A stretch of 64,000 bases of DNA from Planctomycetaceae bacterium (GTDB lineage: Bacteria; Planctomycetota; Planctomycetia; Planctomycetales; Planctomycetaceae): the NCBI GenBank assembly GCA_041398825.1, contig JAWKTX010000015.1, positions 62,001 through 126,000 of the forward strand. Direction: 5' to 3'. Below, one piece after another: positions 55,200-63,091 of the stretch. The notes under the pieces were generated by a model that saw only the letters and a list, made by a program, of their open reading frames with translations, made no database searches and was not told the DNA's origin. Position 1 is the stretch's first letter, and the number at the start of each line of letters is the position of its first letter. The position numbers and the translations under genes are program-made.

Positions 55200-58100
55200 C
55201 TATTTGGTGACAACTTCGTCCAGGTTCATCACTTCGTTACAAATCATCGTCCATGTGGCGAGTTCAATCACATCCAGCGATGGATCAGCAACACTCTCCC
55301 CCACCTTCACCAACGCTGCGGCTTCTTCCGAATGTTCCTGATACCAGTTCGAGAGTTGCTTGAGTGAACCGCGTAACACAGCTTTTTCCCGGGTATGAAA
55401 CTCACGACAAAGCACTCGCATAGCCAATTGATCCCAGCGTTTTTCGACATCATTTTCGGCTGTCACAATCAATTGCTGAGCAAGATGGCGGGCCGCTTCA
55501 ATCATTTGTTCATCGTTTAGTGTGGCAAGGGCCTGCAGCGGTGTGTTGGTTCGTTCGCGACGTACAACGCAGAATTCCCGACTGGGAGCGTTGAAGATGT
55601 CCATCGAAGCCGGAGGTGCCATGCGTTTCACAAAGGTGTACATGCTGCGGCGATACAGCGATTCTCCCGAATCACGCTGATAGCTGCGAGTATTGCTGAC
55701 ATTCATCGCAATCGCCTCCCAGACCCCAGCCGGCTGGTAAGGTTTGACACTGGGCCCGCCGATCCTGTCGACCAGCAATCCACTTGCAGCAAGAGCGTAG
55801 TCGCGAATCATCTCAGCATCCATACGAAAACGCGGGCCGCGTGACAGCAGACGGTTCGACGGATCGTTGTCCAGCTTTTGAGCAGAGACAACAGCCGACT
55901 GGCGATAGGTCGCAGACAAGACGATCAGTTTGACAAGTTTCTTGATGTCCCATCCCGAATCGCGAAACTCAATGGAAAGCCAGTCGAGCAATTCAGGATG
56001 AGACGGGAGTTCGCCAGAGACACCAAAGTCACCTGCTGTCCGAACGATCCCGGTACCAAAGATCTCCTGCCAATAGCGATTGACGGTGACGCGAGCGGTC
56101 AGCGGATGGTCCGGACGCATCAGCCATTTCGCAAAACCCAGTCGATTCTTCGCCGCATCCTCCGGATAGCCAAGGATTGCGGTTGGTGTGGCAGGAAACA
56201 CTTGTTCGCGCCGCTGATCATACTCGCCCCGGTGCAGGACGTAGGCGGTGGCTGGTTCATCGCGTTCGTTCATGACATGTGCAATTGTGCCCCGTGCTCG
56301 GATGTCAGCCTCTTCCTTCTTCAGAGCCGCGTGCTCCGATGTTAACTGCCGGAAAGGCTGATCGAACCGATTCAGCCAGAACGAGTAGAGCTGGTCCAGT
56401 TCATCCACGCTTCGCTGATCGGTCGGTTTGGCAAGAGTGGCTTCATATCGACTGCGCTGGGCAATCGCATCTGCTTCGTCAGGCGACAGAACGCGGCGAT
56501 AAATTCGGAGGTCCTGAACATCCCCGGTGAATGCTTCATTCCCGCTCCGCTGACCAATTCGAAACGGCACTTCGGTTCGGATCGTGGAATCGTCCAGCTT
56601 ATCGTTTTCGATATTGGCTGCCTGCGACTTGCCGTTGATGTAGATCTTCAGACCAGACGCCTTGCGACTTCCGTCGTAGCTGATCGCAACATGTACCCAT
56701 TCATTCGCCGGAAGCTGCTCTTTGCTGACAACCTTCAAACCCTTATCGGGCCATGAATGAATAATGTGCATACCAATACGCCGTTGCTGCACCCACACAT
56801 CCCAACCCCGATAGGCGTTGCTGCTGTCCATTCGGGCACACACGGGGCCACTGCCATCGCTCGCCGGTATGTTCAGCCAAACGGAGGCAGAAAACGGCTC
56901 GGTTGATTCAAAATCGCCGAAGTGCGGCAGTTCACACGCAACGCCCTGCACCGACAACGCCTTTCCGCCTGGCGCGTCCTTCCAGGTTGCGGAGTCGTTC
57001 AGATCAACGGTTTGAGCCAATTCATCGACCTTCATCTCCACTTGTCGACCATCCCCTTCGTTGAGCAATGCCTGCATGACAAGTTGCTCAGCAGAAATCT
57101 GCGGACCGAGTGAGGCCGCACTTGCCTCCATTTGCCATGCATCGAACTCCGGACGGGCCAGCCTGCGTCGTTCTTTCACCTGACTGCCCGCACTGGCTAT
57201 CAGTGCTGGCAATTCTTCGAACCGGGCCCGGTCTTCATTTCTTGGCACAACAATAACCGGGGGAGTATCTTTAACGTTGCCGTCGCGAACTTTCTGTGTG
57301 CTGTTGTTGAAGAAGGCCGACATCTGGTAAAATTCAGCCTGACTGATCGGATCGAACTTGTGACTATGGCAGACGCAGCAGTTCATAGTCATCGCCATCC
57401 AGACCTGTGCAACCGTTTCGGTTCGATCGCGCGTGTACAGCACGGCATACTCTTCGTCGATGATGCCACCTTCGTTGGTTGTCATGTTGCAACGATTGAA
57501 GCCGCTGGCAATTTTTTGATCCAGGGTCGCATCGGGAAGCAGATCACCAGCAAGATTCTCCATTGTGAACTGGTCGAATGGCATATTCTGGTTGAATGCC
57601 CGGATGACCCAGTCGCGGTACGACCACATCTCACGGAAGTTGTCAAAGTGAATTCCGTGGGTATCGGCGTAACGAGCGTAATCAAGCCAGTAACGTCCGC
57701 GATGCTCACCCCACTTTGGCGAGGCCAGCAACTGATCAACCAGATTTTCATAGGCTCCTTCAGAACGATCTTCCACAAATGCCTGAATGACTTCAGGTCG
57801 CGGGGGTAATCCGGTCAGATCCAGACTCACGCGACGTGCCAGTGTGTAGCGATCGGCCTCATCGTTCGGAGTCAGGCCATTCTCAACCAGTTTCTTCAGA
57901 ATGAAATGGTCGATCGCATTCTTCGGCCAGTCCATCAATTCGTCTGCACCAGTGACGGTTGGTACCTCGGGACGTTGTGGAGGAATCAGGGACCAGTGTT
58001 TCTGATATTCGGCCCCGCTCCTGATCCAGTCGACCAGCACTTGTTTGTGTTCAGCAGACAGTTCTTTTTTCATCTCCGGCGGCGGCATCATCTCATCATG

Positions 58101-58415
58101 GTCGTCGCTGAGAATCCGACGAATCATTTCGCTGTCGTCTGGGTTCCCGGGAATGATGGCTCCCGAATCTCGCGCAGCGTCAGACTGGTCCAGTCGCAGA
58201 TCCCCTTTCCGTGACGCGCTATCCGGACCATGGCAGGAAAAGCAGGCGTCCGAAAGAATTGGCCGGATGTCGCGATTGTATTCAATGAGCCTGTCGCCGG
58301 ATGCTTCCAACTTCGGGAGGAAGAGAAGGCATGAAAAGGCAGCAACGAACAAACGGATCAGACTTGTCGCGGGTTTGCCATCATCGTTGAACAATGTTTG
58401 TTGAGCGACCATCAT
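55200..58415 (-). CDS. Secreted haem-binding DUF1549/DUF1553 protein with LamG-like domain
   Basis: The 1071-residue product has a signal peptide (about 20-40), PSCyt1 with CFSCH in SDACFSCHGPD, DUF1549 (TLARRVSLDLTGLPPRPE) and CVCH in NCCVCHSHKFDPIS. A LamG/concanavalin-like domain is inserted near 470-640: FSASVWLNIPASDG, NEWVHVAISYDGSRKASGLKIYINGK, GDVQDLRIYRRVLSPDEADAIA. DUF1553 follows (ARVTVNRYWQEIFGTGIVRTAGDFG). LamG domains bind carbohydrates in many exported enzymes, which fits polysaccharide use. It is the first gene of the minus-strand group. Two ATG codons at 58415 and 58412 begin it. Confidence 0.93.
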   Translation of the reverse strand: MMVAQQTLFNDDGKPATSLIRLFVAAFSCLLFLPKLEASGDRLIEYNRDIRPILSDACFSCHGPDSASRKGDLRLDQSDAARDSGAIIPGNPDDSEMIRRILSDDHDEMMPPPEMKKELSAEHKQVLVDWIRSGAEYQKHWSLIPPQRPEVPTVTGADELMDWPKNAIDHFILKKLVENGLTPNDEADRYTLARRVSLDLTGLPPRPEVIQAFVEDRSEGAYENLVDQLLASPKWGEHRGRYWLDYARYADTHGIHFDNFREMWSYRDWVIRAFNQNMPFDQFTMENLAGDLLPDATLDQKIASGFNRCNMTTNEGGIIDEEYAVLYTRDRTETVAQVWMAMTMNCCVCHSHKFDPISQAEFYQMSAFFNNSTQKVRDGNVKDTPPVIVVPRNEDRARFEELPALIASAGSQVKERRRLARPEFDAWQMEASAASLGPQISAEQLVMQALLNEGDGRQVEMKVDELAQTVDLNDSATWKDAPGGKALSVQGVACELPHFGDFESTEPFSASVWLNIPASDGSGPVCARMDSSNAYRGWDVWVQQRRIGMHIIHSWPDKGLKVVSKEQLPANEWVHVAISYDGSRKASGLKIYINGKSQAANIENDKLDDSTIRTEVPFRIGQRSGNEAFTGDVQDLRIYRRVLSPDEADAIAQRSRYEATLAKPTDQRSVDELDQLYSFWLNRFDQPFRQLTSEHAALKKEEADIRARGTIAHVMNERDEPATAYVLHRGEYDQRREQVFPATPTAILGYPEDAAKNRLGFAKWLMRPDHPLTARVTVNRYWQEIFGTGIVRTAGDFGVSGELPSHPELLDWLSIEFRDSGWDIKKLVKLIVLSATYRQSAVVSAQKLDNDPSNRLLSRGPRFRMDAEMIRDYALAASGLLVDRIGGPSVKPYQPAGVWEAIAMNVSNTRSYQRDSGESLYRRSMYTFVKRMAPPASMDIFNAPSREFCVVRRERTNTPLQALATLNDEQMIEAARHLAQQLIVTAENDVEKRWDQLAMRVLCREFHTREKAVLRGSLKQLSNWYQEHSEEAAALVKVGESVADPSLDVIELATWTMICNEVMNLDEVVTK

Positions 58416-58877
58416 GAAAACCTCGTATGAGTTTCAGAATGACATCGGGGACCCCGACACTGAGAGATGCAGCGTTCTGCATCGGTCAGACGGATTCGAA
58501 GTCAGGTCTCAAAATGATTTTTGAGTTCAGGGAAAGTGATTGGCGGGTGAAGCCTCAACAAATGCGGGCGTTTGGCGGGGCTTCAATTGGGGCGGGCTAT
58601 TCTCGAAACACTCCTCAGACTGACATTCCAACGGCCACCTTGTCAACCGATTTTGCCCGGAAGGCTTTGTTTTGTCCTGCGCGACCGTCTTAAAGTGAGC
58701 TACGCACGATTCCAGATTGCGGAGCCGCACGCATTGTGCAGAATCGCACAAATTGCACACCGGACGCGCGATGTATGAAGGCCCCCATTTTGCTGAAGCC
58801 AGCGAAGCCGCGTAACGTTTGACTCTGTTTCTCGCTTCGCACGAAGAGTTTTCCCTCTTCAGCAATGGAGCCCAAAC
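58416..58877. other. Divergent intergenic region
   Basis: These 462 bases separate the large minus-strand group from the plus-strand secreted protein and should hold both promoters. ORFs crossing it on both strands show no ribosome binding site and are chance frames. A perfect dyad (58734-58751) is described separately. Confidence 0.45.
58734..58751. promoter_or_regulatory. TTGTGC-N6-GCACAA dyad, candidate operator
   Basis: The two six-base arms are perfectly complementary and separated by AGAATC. The dyad lies 127 bases upstream of the 58878 start and 330 bases upstream of the large minus-strand group. It matches no site I can name, but the arms resemble half-sites of LacI-, LysR- or ROK-type regulators. 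Confidence 0.35.
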
Positions 58878-59546
58878 ATGAATCACACAAATCAAATCCC
58901 GGCAACGTCTTCCACAAGCATGCAGACCCTTCGTCACGACAACACTGTCGTTCTTAAAGAAGAACCAACACAGAGAGGTGGCATTGCTTTGACGAAAACT
59001 CTGGCGGTCGGCTTCCTTTTCGCGTTGTCGTTGTGCATCGCCAATCCTGCCCTGCAAGCCAGGGAACCGCTTCCAGGCACGCGTGATGCCAGGATCCAAA
59101 CAACCTATTCGTCGGTTTCATTCCTCGATGCCATGTATGACTTTCAAGTCTGGTCAGCAGACATCTCGGATTTGCCGGTTGATTTTATCATCTGGGCCAG
59201 GAGGGCAGATGGCCAGTGGACCGAGGTGCACCGATATGACTGGAGCGGCAGTGTCGACCATGGAAGCTGGACCGACTTCGGCATCTATCTTTTCAGCACT
59301 CACTGGAACGCAGTTCAATATGCAGAAACGCTGCTCCAGGATGAAGAAATCACAGCGTACTTGATCGAAGAACGTCAAAGGGAGCCGCACTGGATTCTTC
59401 TCGAGACCTTTGATACTCAAATGCAGGCTCAGGAATTTTGTGAAGACGCTGTGTCCATCGCGACGCGTTTTGGTCTCACGATTGAAACCAGAATTGTGCC
59501 GATCTCCACTCTGACGGCAGGACCTCTCACGCAGTTGAATCGGTGA
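58878..59546 (+). CDS. Secreted or anchored protein of unknown function
   Basis: I do not recognise this 222-residue protein. It has an N-terminal hydrophilic stretch of about 40 residues and then a hydrophobic segment (TLAVGFLFALSLCIANPALQA), which may be an uncleaved anchor or a late signal peptide. The remainder contains VDFIIWARRADGQWTEVHRYDW and EEITAYLIEERQREPHWILLETF, suggesting a two-fold alpha/beta fold about 70 residues long each. GGAG eight bases before ATG 58878 supports the start. Its end overlaps the convergent macro-domain gene by 20 bases. A shorter product from a downstream start would place the signal first. Confidence 0.6.
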   Translation: MNHTNQIPATSSTSMQTLRHDNTVVLKEEPTQRGGIALTKTLAVGFLFALSLCIANPALQAREPLPGTRDARIQTTYSSVSFLDAMYDFQVWSADISDLPVDFIIWARRADGQWTEVHRYDWSGSVDHGSWTDFGIYLFSTHWNAVQYAETLLQDEEITAYLIEERQREPHWILLETFDTQMQAQEFCEDAVSIATRFGLTIETRIVPISTLTAGPLTQLNR

Positions 59547-60012
59547 GTGATTTCCTGAATTGAACAATGCGAATTTCACCATCGTACTGACACCGGCTGA
59601 GTTCATCCTCAATCCACGCTAAAACCGTACCAGCATCTCGACCACCTGTCCCGGCACCAATCAGAGGTATGGCCATCGAACGATACTTCCTGTCCGCTGC
59701 CAACAGAACAGCATTTCTTACACTGTCACGAATAGAACGTTCTGTTGATCGCCAGAACATGTTGATTCCGGCAACGTGGATGATTGCCCGAATTGGCAAA
59801 CGACCGGCTGATGTCTCTACAGCATGGCCCAGTGGCAGCGGGCCGAGACGGGCAAGTTCGCGGAACGGTGCCAAACCAGCGGCACGTTTTATCGTTCCGG
59901 AGACACCCTGCGGAAGCAGCAGCCACCATGGAATGATGTTGCGATTCCATGCATTGACAATGACTTCCACGGGCTGATTGACAATGTTGCCCTCAACAAC
60001 AGTTACCCGCAT
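59527..60012 (-). CDS. Macro-domain protein
   Basis: Macro domains bind ADP-ribose and its derivatives and may remove it from proteins or nucleic acids. The 161-residue product begins MRVTVVEGNIVNQPVEVIVNAWN, the typical opening but with NAWN where most members have NAAN. It continues with the loop GVSGTIKRAAG, the strand AIIHVAGIN, and SMAIPLIGAGTGG, the second ligand-binding loop. ATG 60012 is chosen; the frame runs 16 codons upstream from a TTG. The Trp substitution and the extra IIPWWLLLPQG stretch make ligand specificity doubtful. It has no partner on its strand. Confidence 0.8.
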   Translation of the reverse strand: MRVTVVEGNIVNQPVEVIVNAWNRNIIPWWLLLPQGVSGTIKRAAGLAPFRELARLGPLPLGHAVETSAGRLPIRAIIHVAGINMFWRSTERSIRDSVRNAVLLAADRKYRSMAIPLIGAGTGGRDAGTVLAWIEDELSRCQYDGEIRIVQFRKSLTDSTA

Positions 60013-60158
60013 CCCGATTTTCCTCCCACAATGCCATTCCCAAAACTCTTTGTCAGGCAACGGGAGGATCTGACTGGAACGTGAATTTGTCCGTCAGATT
60101 TGCCGGCATCGTGAGGATTGACTGAAAAACACAGGAACAACGGGATACCGCAAAAACA

Positions 60159-60202
60159 GGAACGGCACTCCCACAGAGCCCGTGTCTCTGCAGGAGTGCC
60201 GT
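60159..60202 (-). terminator. 11-bp hairpin, terminator of the downstream minus-strand gene
   Basis: AACGGCACTCC and GGAGTGCCGTT form a perfect 11-bp stem, extended by CAGAG/CTCTG inside. On the minus strand CCTGTTTTT follows four bases after the stem. It lies 68 bases below the stop of the 60271-60753 gene. On the plus strand no T-run follows. Confidence 0.6.
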
Positions 60203-60270
60203 TGCCCGACCCGATATTCGGGAACCGACAGTGGCGGTTCCATTGATTCCAGTCCGATTTTTTGCCCGAG

Positions 60271-60753
60271 CTAAGTTTCGAAAATCATTCCGTTGGGGCG
60301 ACAGTGAAGGCCTGGCCCAACAAAGTCGGGGGGAACGGCCATCAATTCAAGTTTGATTTCATTTGCCTCGCCGACCACACCATGTACGGAAAGTAATGAA
60401 CGAATCGACTGTTCCGGAGTCCTCGAATCTTTGTTTGCGACTGAATACCACTCCATGCGATCAATTCGCACGAAAAGCGATTGCAGATGCTTCAGATCCA
60501 TTCGAAAACCAGCATGATCGATATGCCCGTCAAGCGGCCCGCCAATCGTTTCTGTTGCTCCAAGATACATGCAAAGGATCCAGCCCCTTTCATCCACGCG
60601 GCAGTCGTAGCCAACGCGGCCAAAATCGGCAAGCGGTTCGAAAAGGCAAGCGGCTTTCCGGATGAATTGCTTCAACCAGTCAGGTCTGTAGTCCTGTTGC
60701 TCCCTGCGTAATCGATACTGCTCCATCTGTTCAAGCAGTTCTTCTATGGACAT
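60271..60753 (-). CDS. Hypothetical protein
   Basis: The 160-residue product is unknown to me. It has no signal peptide or membrane helix. Segments include RREQQDYRPDWLKQFIRKAACLF, VGYDCRVDERGWILCMYLG, and a C-terminal IKLELMAVPPDFVGPGLHCRPNGMIFE. The fold looks like a small alpha/beta domain, and only three cysteines are present in the visible strands. ATG 60753 is chosen; a TTG two codons earlier is in frame. It is isolated, followed by a terminator hairpin. Confidence 0.5.
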   Translation of the reverse strand: MSIEELLEQMEQYRLRREQQDYRPDWLKQFIRKAACLFEPLADFGRVGYDCRVDERGWILCMYLGATETIGGPLDGHIDHAGFRMDLKHLQSLFVRIDRMEWYSVANKDSRTPEQSIRSLLSVHGVVGEANEIKLELMAVPPDFVGPGLHCRPNGMIFET

Positions 60754-61256
60754 GGGCAAACCAGCAAGTGATTACTGTGATCTCTGTTGACACAATTAGC
60801 GGCATCAATGCAGGCCAATTGAAATCGTGATATTCCAGGGTCGCGTCCATGACATGGTTGAACTACATCAGCAAAATCGCTTATCAGGCTGCGAGAAACT
60901 CCCAGCAGAGTGGGTAAAGGACAGCAGTCTGATTCCACACACACGTTCTTGTTAAGCAGAATTCGCGTACGGAGATGTATCGGGCTGTGGCAAAAATGGG
61001 TTCACGGGATTTGCTGCATTGTTGTGCAGATGCGCCCAGCGGCGTCCTGTCCTTCCAGCCACGACGTTCAAACACCATTGAACCAGCGGTACGGATTGAG
61101 ACGGCTTTGATTATTGCCACCATGCATTGCCACACAATGGACACCACGCTACGGATGCAATCCGCACAACCGTCCGCTATTGTCCCTGACTGATGTAACC
61201 TTTGACAATCATGCGGTCCTCAGCATGCCGTCTCCCACAAACTGCAGAGCCCTGCT
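60754..61256. other. Gene-free stretch
   Basis: About 500 bases lie between the hypothetical protein and the TIM-barrel gene. Short ORFs on both strands (60744-61193) overlap each other and have Cys/Arg-rich products, without ribosome binding sites. They are not accepted. Promoters of both divergent flanking genes should lie here. Confidence 0.4.
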
Positions 61257-62204
61257 ATGTTTTTTCAAGCCCCGCGAATTTGTACTGGATACCGATGCTG
61301 GTCGCATGGAACCTGCCTGCTGCTTTTGCTCTCGCTGAGCCTGCAGTTACAGGCACTATGTCCGCTGCTGGCTGACGAATCTGCAAAAACAAGTCAAGCC
61401 AAAGCACGTGCCACAAATTTTGACCGATCCCGGCTTGTTGCCTGGTGTATCGTGCCGTTTGACGCCGCAAAGCGAAATCCGGCACAGCGAGCCAACATGG
61501 TTACAGAGATGGGAATTCGCCGCGTTGCCTACGACTGGCGAGCGGAACATGTCGATTCGTTTGAAGATGAGATTCTTCAGTACAAACAACATGGTATTGA
61601 GTACTTCGCTTTCTGGAGCTGGCATCCTGCAATGGAACCGCTCATCAGGAAGCACAATATCCACCCGCAGATCTGGATGATGTTTGGTGCCCCGGAACAA
61701 GGGACCCATGAAGAGAAGGTCAGGGCCGCTGCCCAGAGCCTTCTGCCACACGTTGAAAAGTGCAAAGAACTGAACCTCTCACTTGGGCTCTACAATCACG
61801 GCGGCTGGAGCGGTGAACCAGAAAACATGGTTGCCGTCTGTCAATACCTGAAGGAGCACTACGACGCAGAACACGTGGGCATCGTGTACAACCTTCATCA
61901 TGGACACGAACACATTGAAGATTTTACGAGTCAGCTGGAACTGATGAAGCCCTTTCTGCTTTGTCTGAATCTGAATGGCATGAATGAAAAAGCAAATCCA
62001 AAAATCCTGCCAATCGGAGACGGTCGGCACGAAACAGAGATGATTCGGACGATTCAGTTGTCCGGTTATCAGGGGCCGATTGGAATCCTGGACCACCGCC
62101 CCGAAATGGACACACGGGAGGCATTAAAGCTCAATCTGGACGGCCTGAAAGCGACACTGAAGACGATCGGCGACAAAACAGCTGCTGCAACCTATGAAGA
62201 GTAA
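61257..62204 (+). CDS. Secreted sugar phosphate isomerase/epimerase-like TIM-barrel protein
   Basis: The 315-residue product has an N-terminal hydrophobic helix (CLLLLLSLSLQLQALC) acting as signal or anchor. An AP-endonuclease 2/xylose-isomerase-like TIM barrel follows: RVAYDWRAEHVDSFEDEIL, IEYFAFWSWHPAMEPLI, LNLSLGLYNHGGW, VGIVYNLHHGHEHIEDF, LCLNLNGMN and GPIGILDHRPEMDTREALKLNLDGL. Glu and His metal-ligand positions of the family are approximately in place. In planctomycetes such exported proteins are common and mostly unassigned. It is 11 bases upstream of the MBL-fold gene, probably cotranscribed. Confidence 0.8.
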   Translation: MFFQAPRICTGYRCWSHGTCLLLLLSLSLQLQALCPLLADESAKTSQAKARATNFDRSRLVAWCIVPFDAAKRNPAQRANMVTEMGIRRVAYDWRAEHVDSFEDEILQYKQHGIEYFAFWSWHPAMEPLIRKHNIHPQIWMMFGAPEQGTHEEKVRAAAQSLLPHVEKCKELNLSLGLYNHGGWSGEPENMVAVCQYLKEHYDAEHVGIVYNLHHGHEHIEDFTSQLELMKPFLLCLNLNGMNEKANPKILPIGDGRHETEMIRTIQLSGYQGPIGILDHRPEMDTREALKLNLDGLKATLKTIGDKTAAATYEE

Positions 62205-62215
62205 CGGGCCGACCG

Positions 62216-63091
62216 ATGCCAATCAGTACGATGACGATCATGGGCACCGGCACAAGTGTCGGCGTCCCCATGGCCGGATGTGAATGTGAAGTTTGTCTTT
62301 CAACGAACCCAAAGAATCATCGGTATCGATCCGGCGTGCTCGTCCGAGCTCCACGAGGAAATTTCCTAATCGACACGGGCCCGGAACTACGACTTCAGCT
62401 CGTCCGCGAAAAGATTCGATGGATCCACGCGGTCCTGTTCACACATGCCCACGCGGATCACATCCTTGGCCTGGATGATCTGCGAATTTTCGGATTTCGG
62501 CTCGAGCATCAGGCGGCCGATGCTGCAAAAGAGGAGGCAGAAAGAGCTGGTCTGCCGTTCGACGAGGAACAATTTCTCCGACAGAATCCGATTTCGATAC
62601 CGCTCTACTGTGAAGAAGTTGTCGAATCGAGCCTTCGCGATGTGTTCTCTTACGCGTTTGCTGATCCATCAAAACAGTCTCACCGCTATGCAACCCCGCG
62701 ACTGAGATTTGAAACAATTCACCATGGCAGCACGTTCGACATGCTTGGCCTGCCGGTCACACCAATTCGACTCAAACACGGCGAACTGCCAATCCTGGGG
62801 TTCCGAATCGGCAACGTCGCATTTTGCACAGACGTTTCTACGGTGCCTGCAGAAAGTCGCGACTTACTCAGGAACCTGGATGTTCTCATCATCGACGCAC
62901 TGCGATATGAACCCCACCCCACCCATCTGAGCGTTGATGGTGCACTGAAAGTCATTCGCCAACTCGAACCTCGACAAGCTTACCTGACTCACATGTCGCA
63001 TTCGCTGGACTATGACAAGTTATGCAGCGAACTGCCCAGTCATGTTCGCCCGGCTTTTGACGGCCTTGAAATTGAGATCTGCCGGTCATGA
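62216..63091 (+). CDS. MBL-fold metallo-hydrolase, PhnP-like
   Basis: The 291-residue protein has the metallo-beta-lactamase fold with the zinc motif HAHADH (about 76-81) and GLDDLR just after. Other family blocks are IMGTGTSVGVPM, CECEVC (a Cys pair as in PhnP and its relatives), FLIDTGPELRLQL, FCTDVSTVP, LIIDALRYEPHPTHLSVDGAL and THMSHSLDYDKL. PhnP-type enzymes cleave cyclic phosphodiesters; no phn genes are near, so the substrate is open. It ends in TGA overlapping the ATG of the next gene (ATGA), a sign of translational coupling. Confidence 0.88.
   Translation: MPISTMTIMGTGTSVGVPMAGCECEVCLSTNPKNHRYRSGVLVRAPRGNFLIDTGPELRLQLVREKIRWIHAVLFTHAHADHILGLDDLRIFGFRLEHQAADAAKEEAERAGLPFDEEQFLRQNPISIPLYCEEVVESSLRDVFSYAFADPSKQSHRYATPRLRFETIHHGSTFDMLGLPVTPIRLKHGELPILGFRIGNVAFCTDVSTVPAESRDLLRNLDVLIIDALRYEPHPTHLSVDGALKVIRQLEPRQAYLTHMSHSLDYDKLCSELPSHVRPAFDGLEIEICRS

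Noticed and set aside
60884..61147. 87-codon minus-strand ORF
   Set aside because: It competes with several plus-strand ORFs in the same gap, is Cys-rich and lacks a ribosome binding site.
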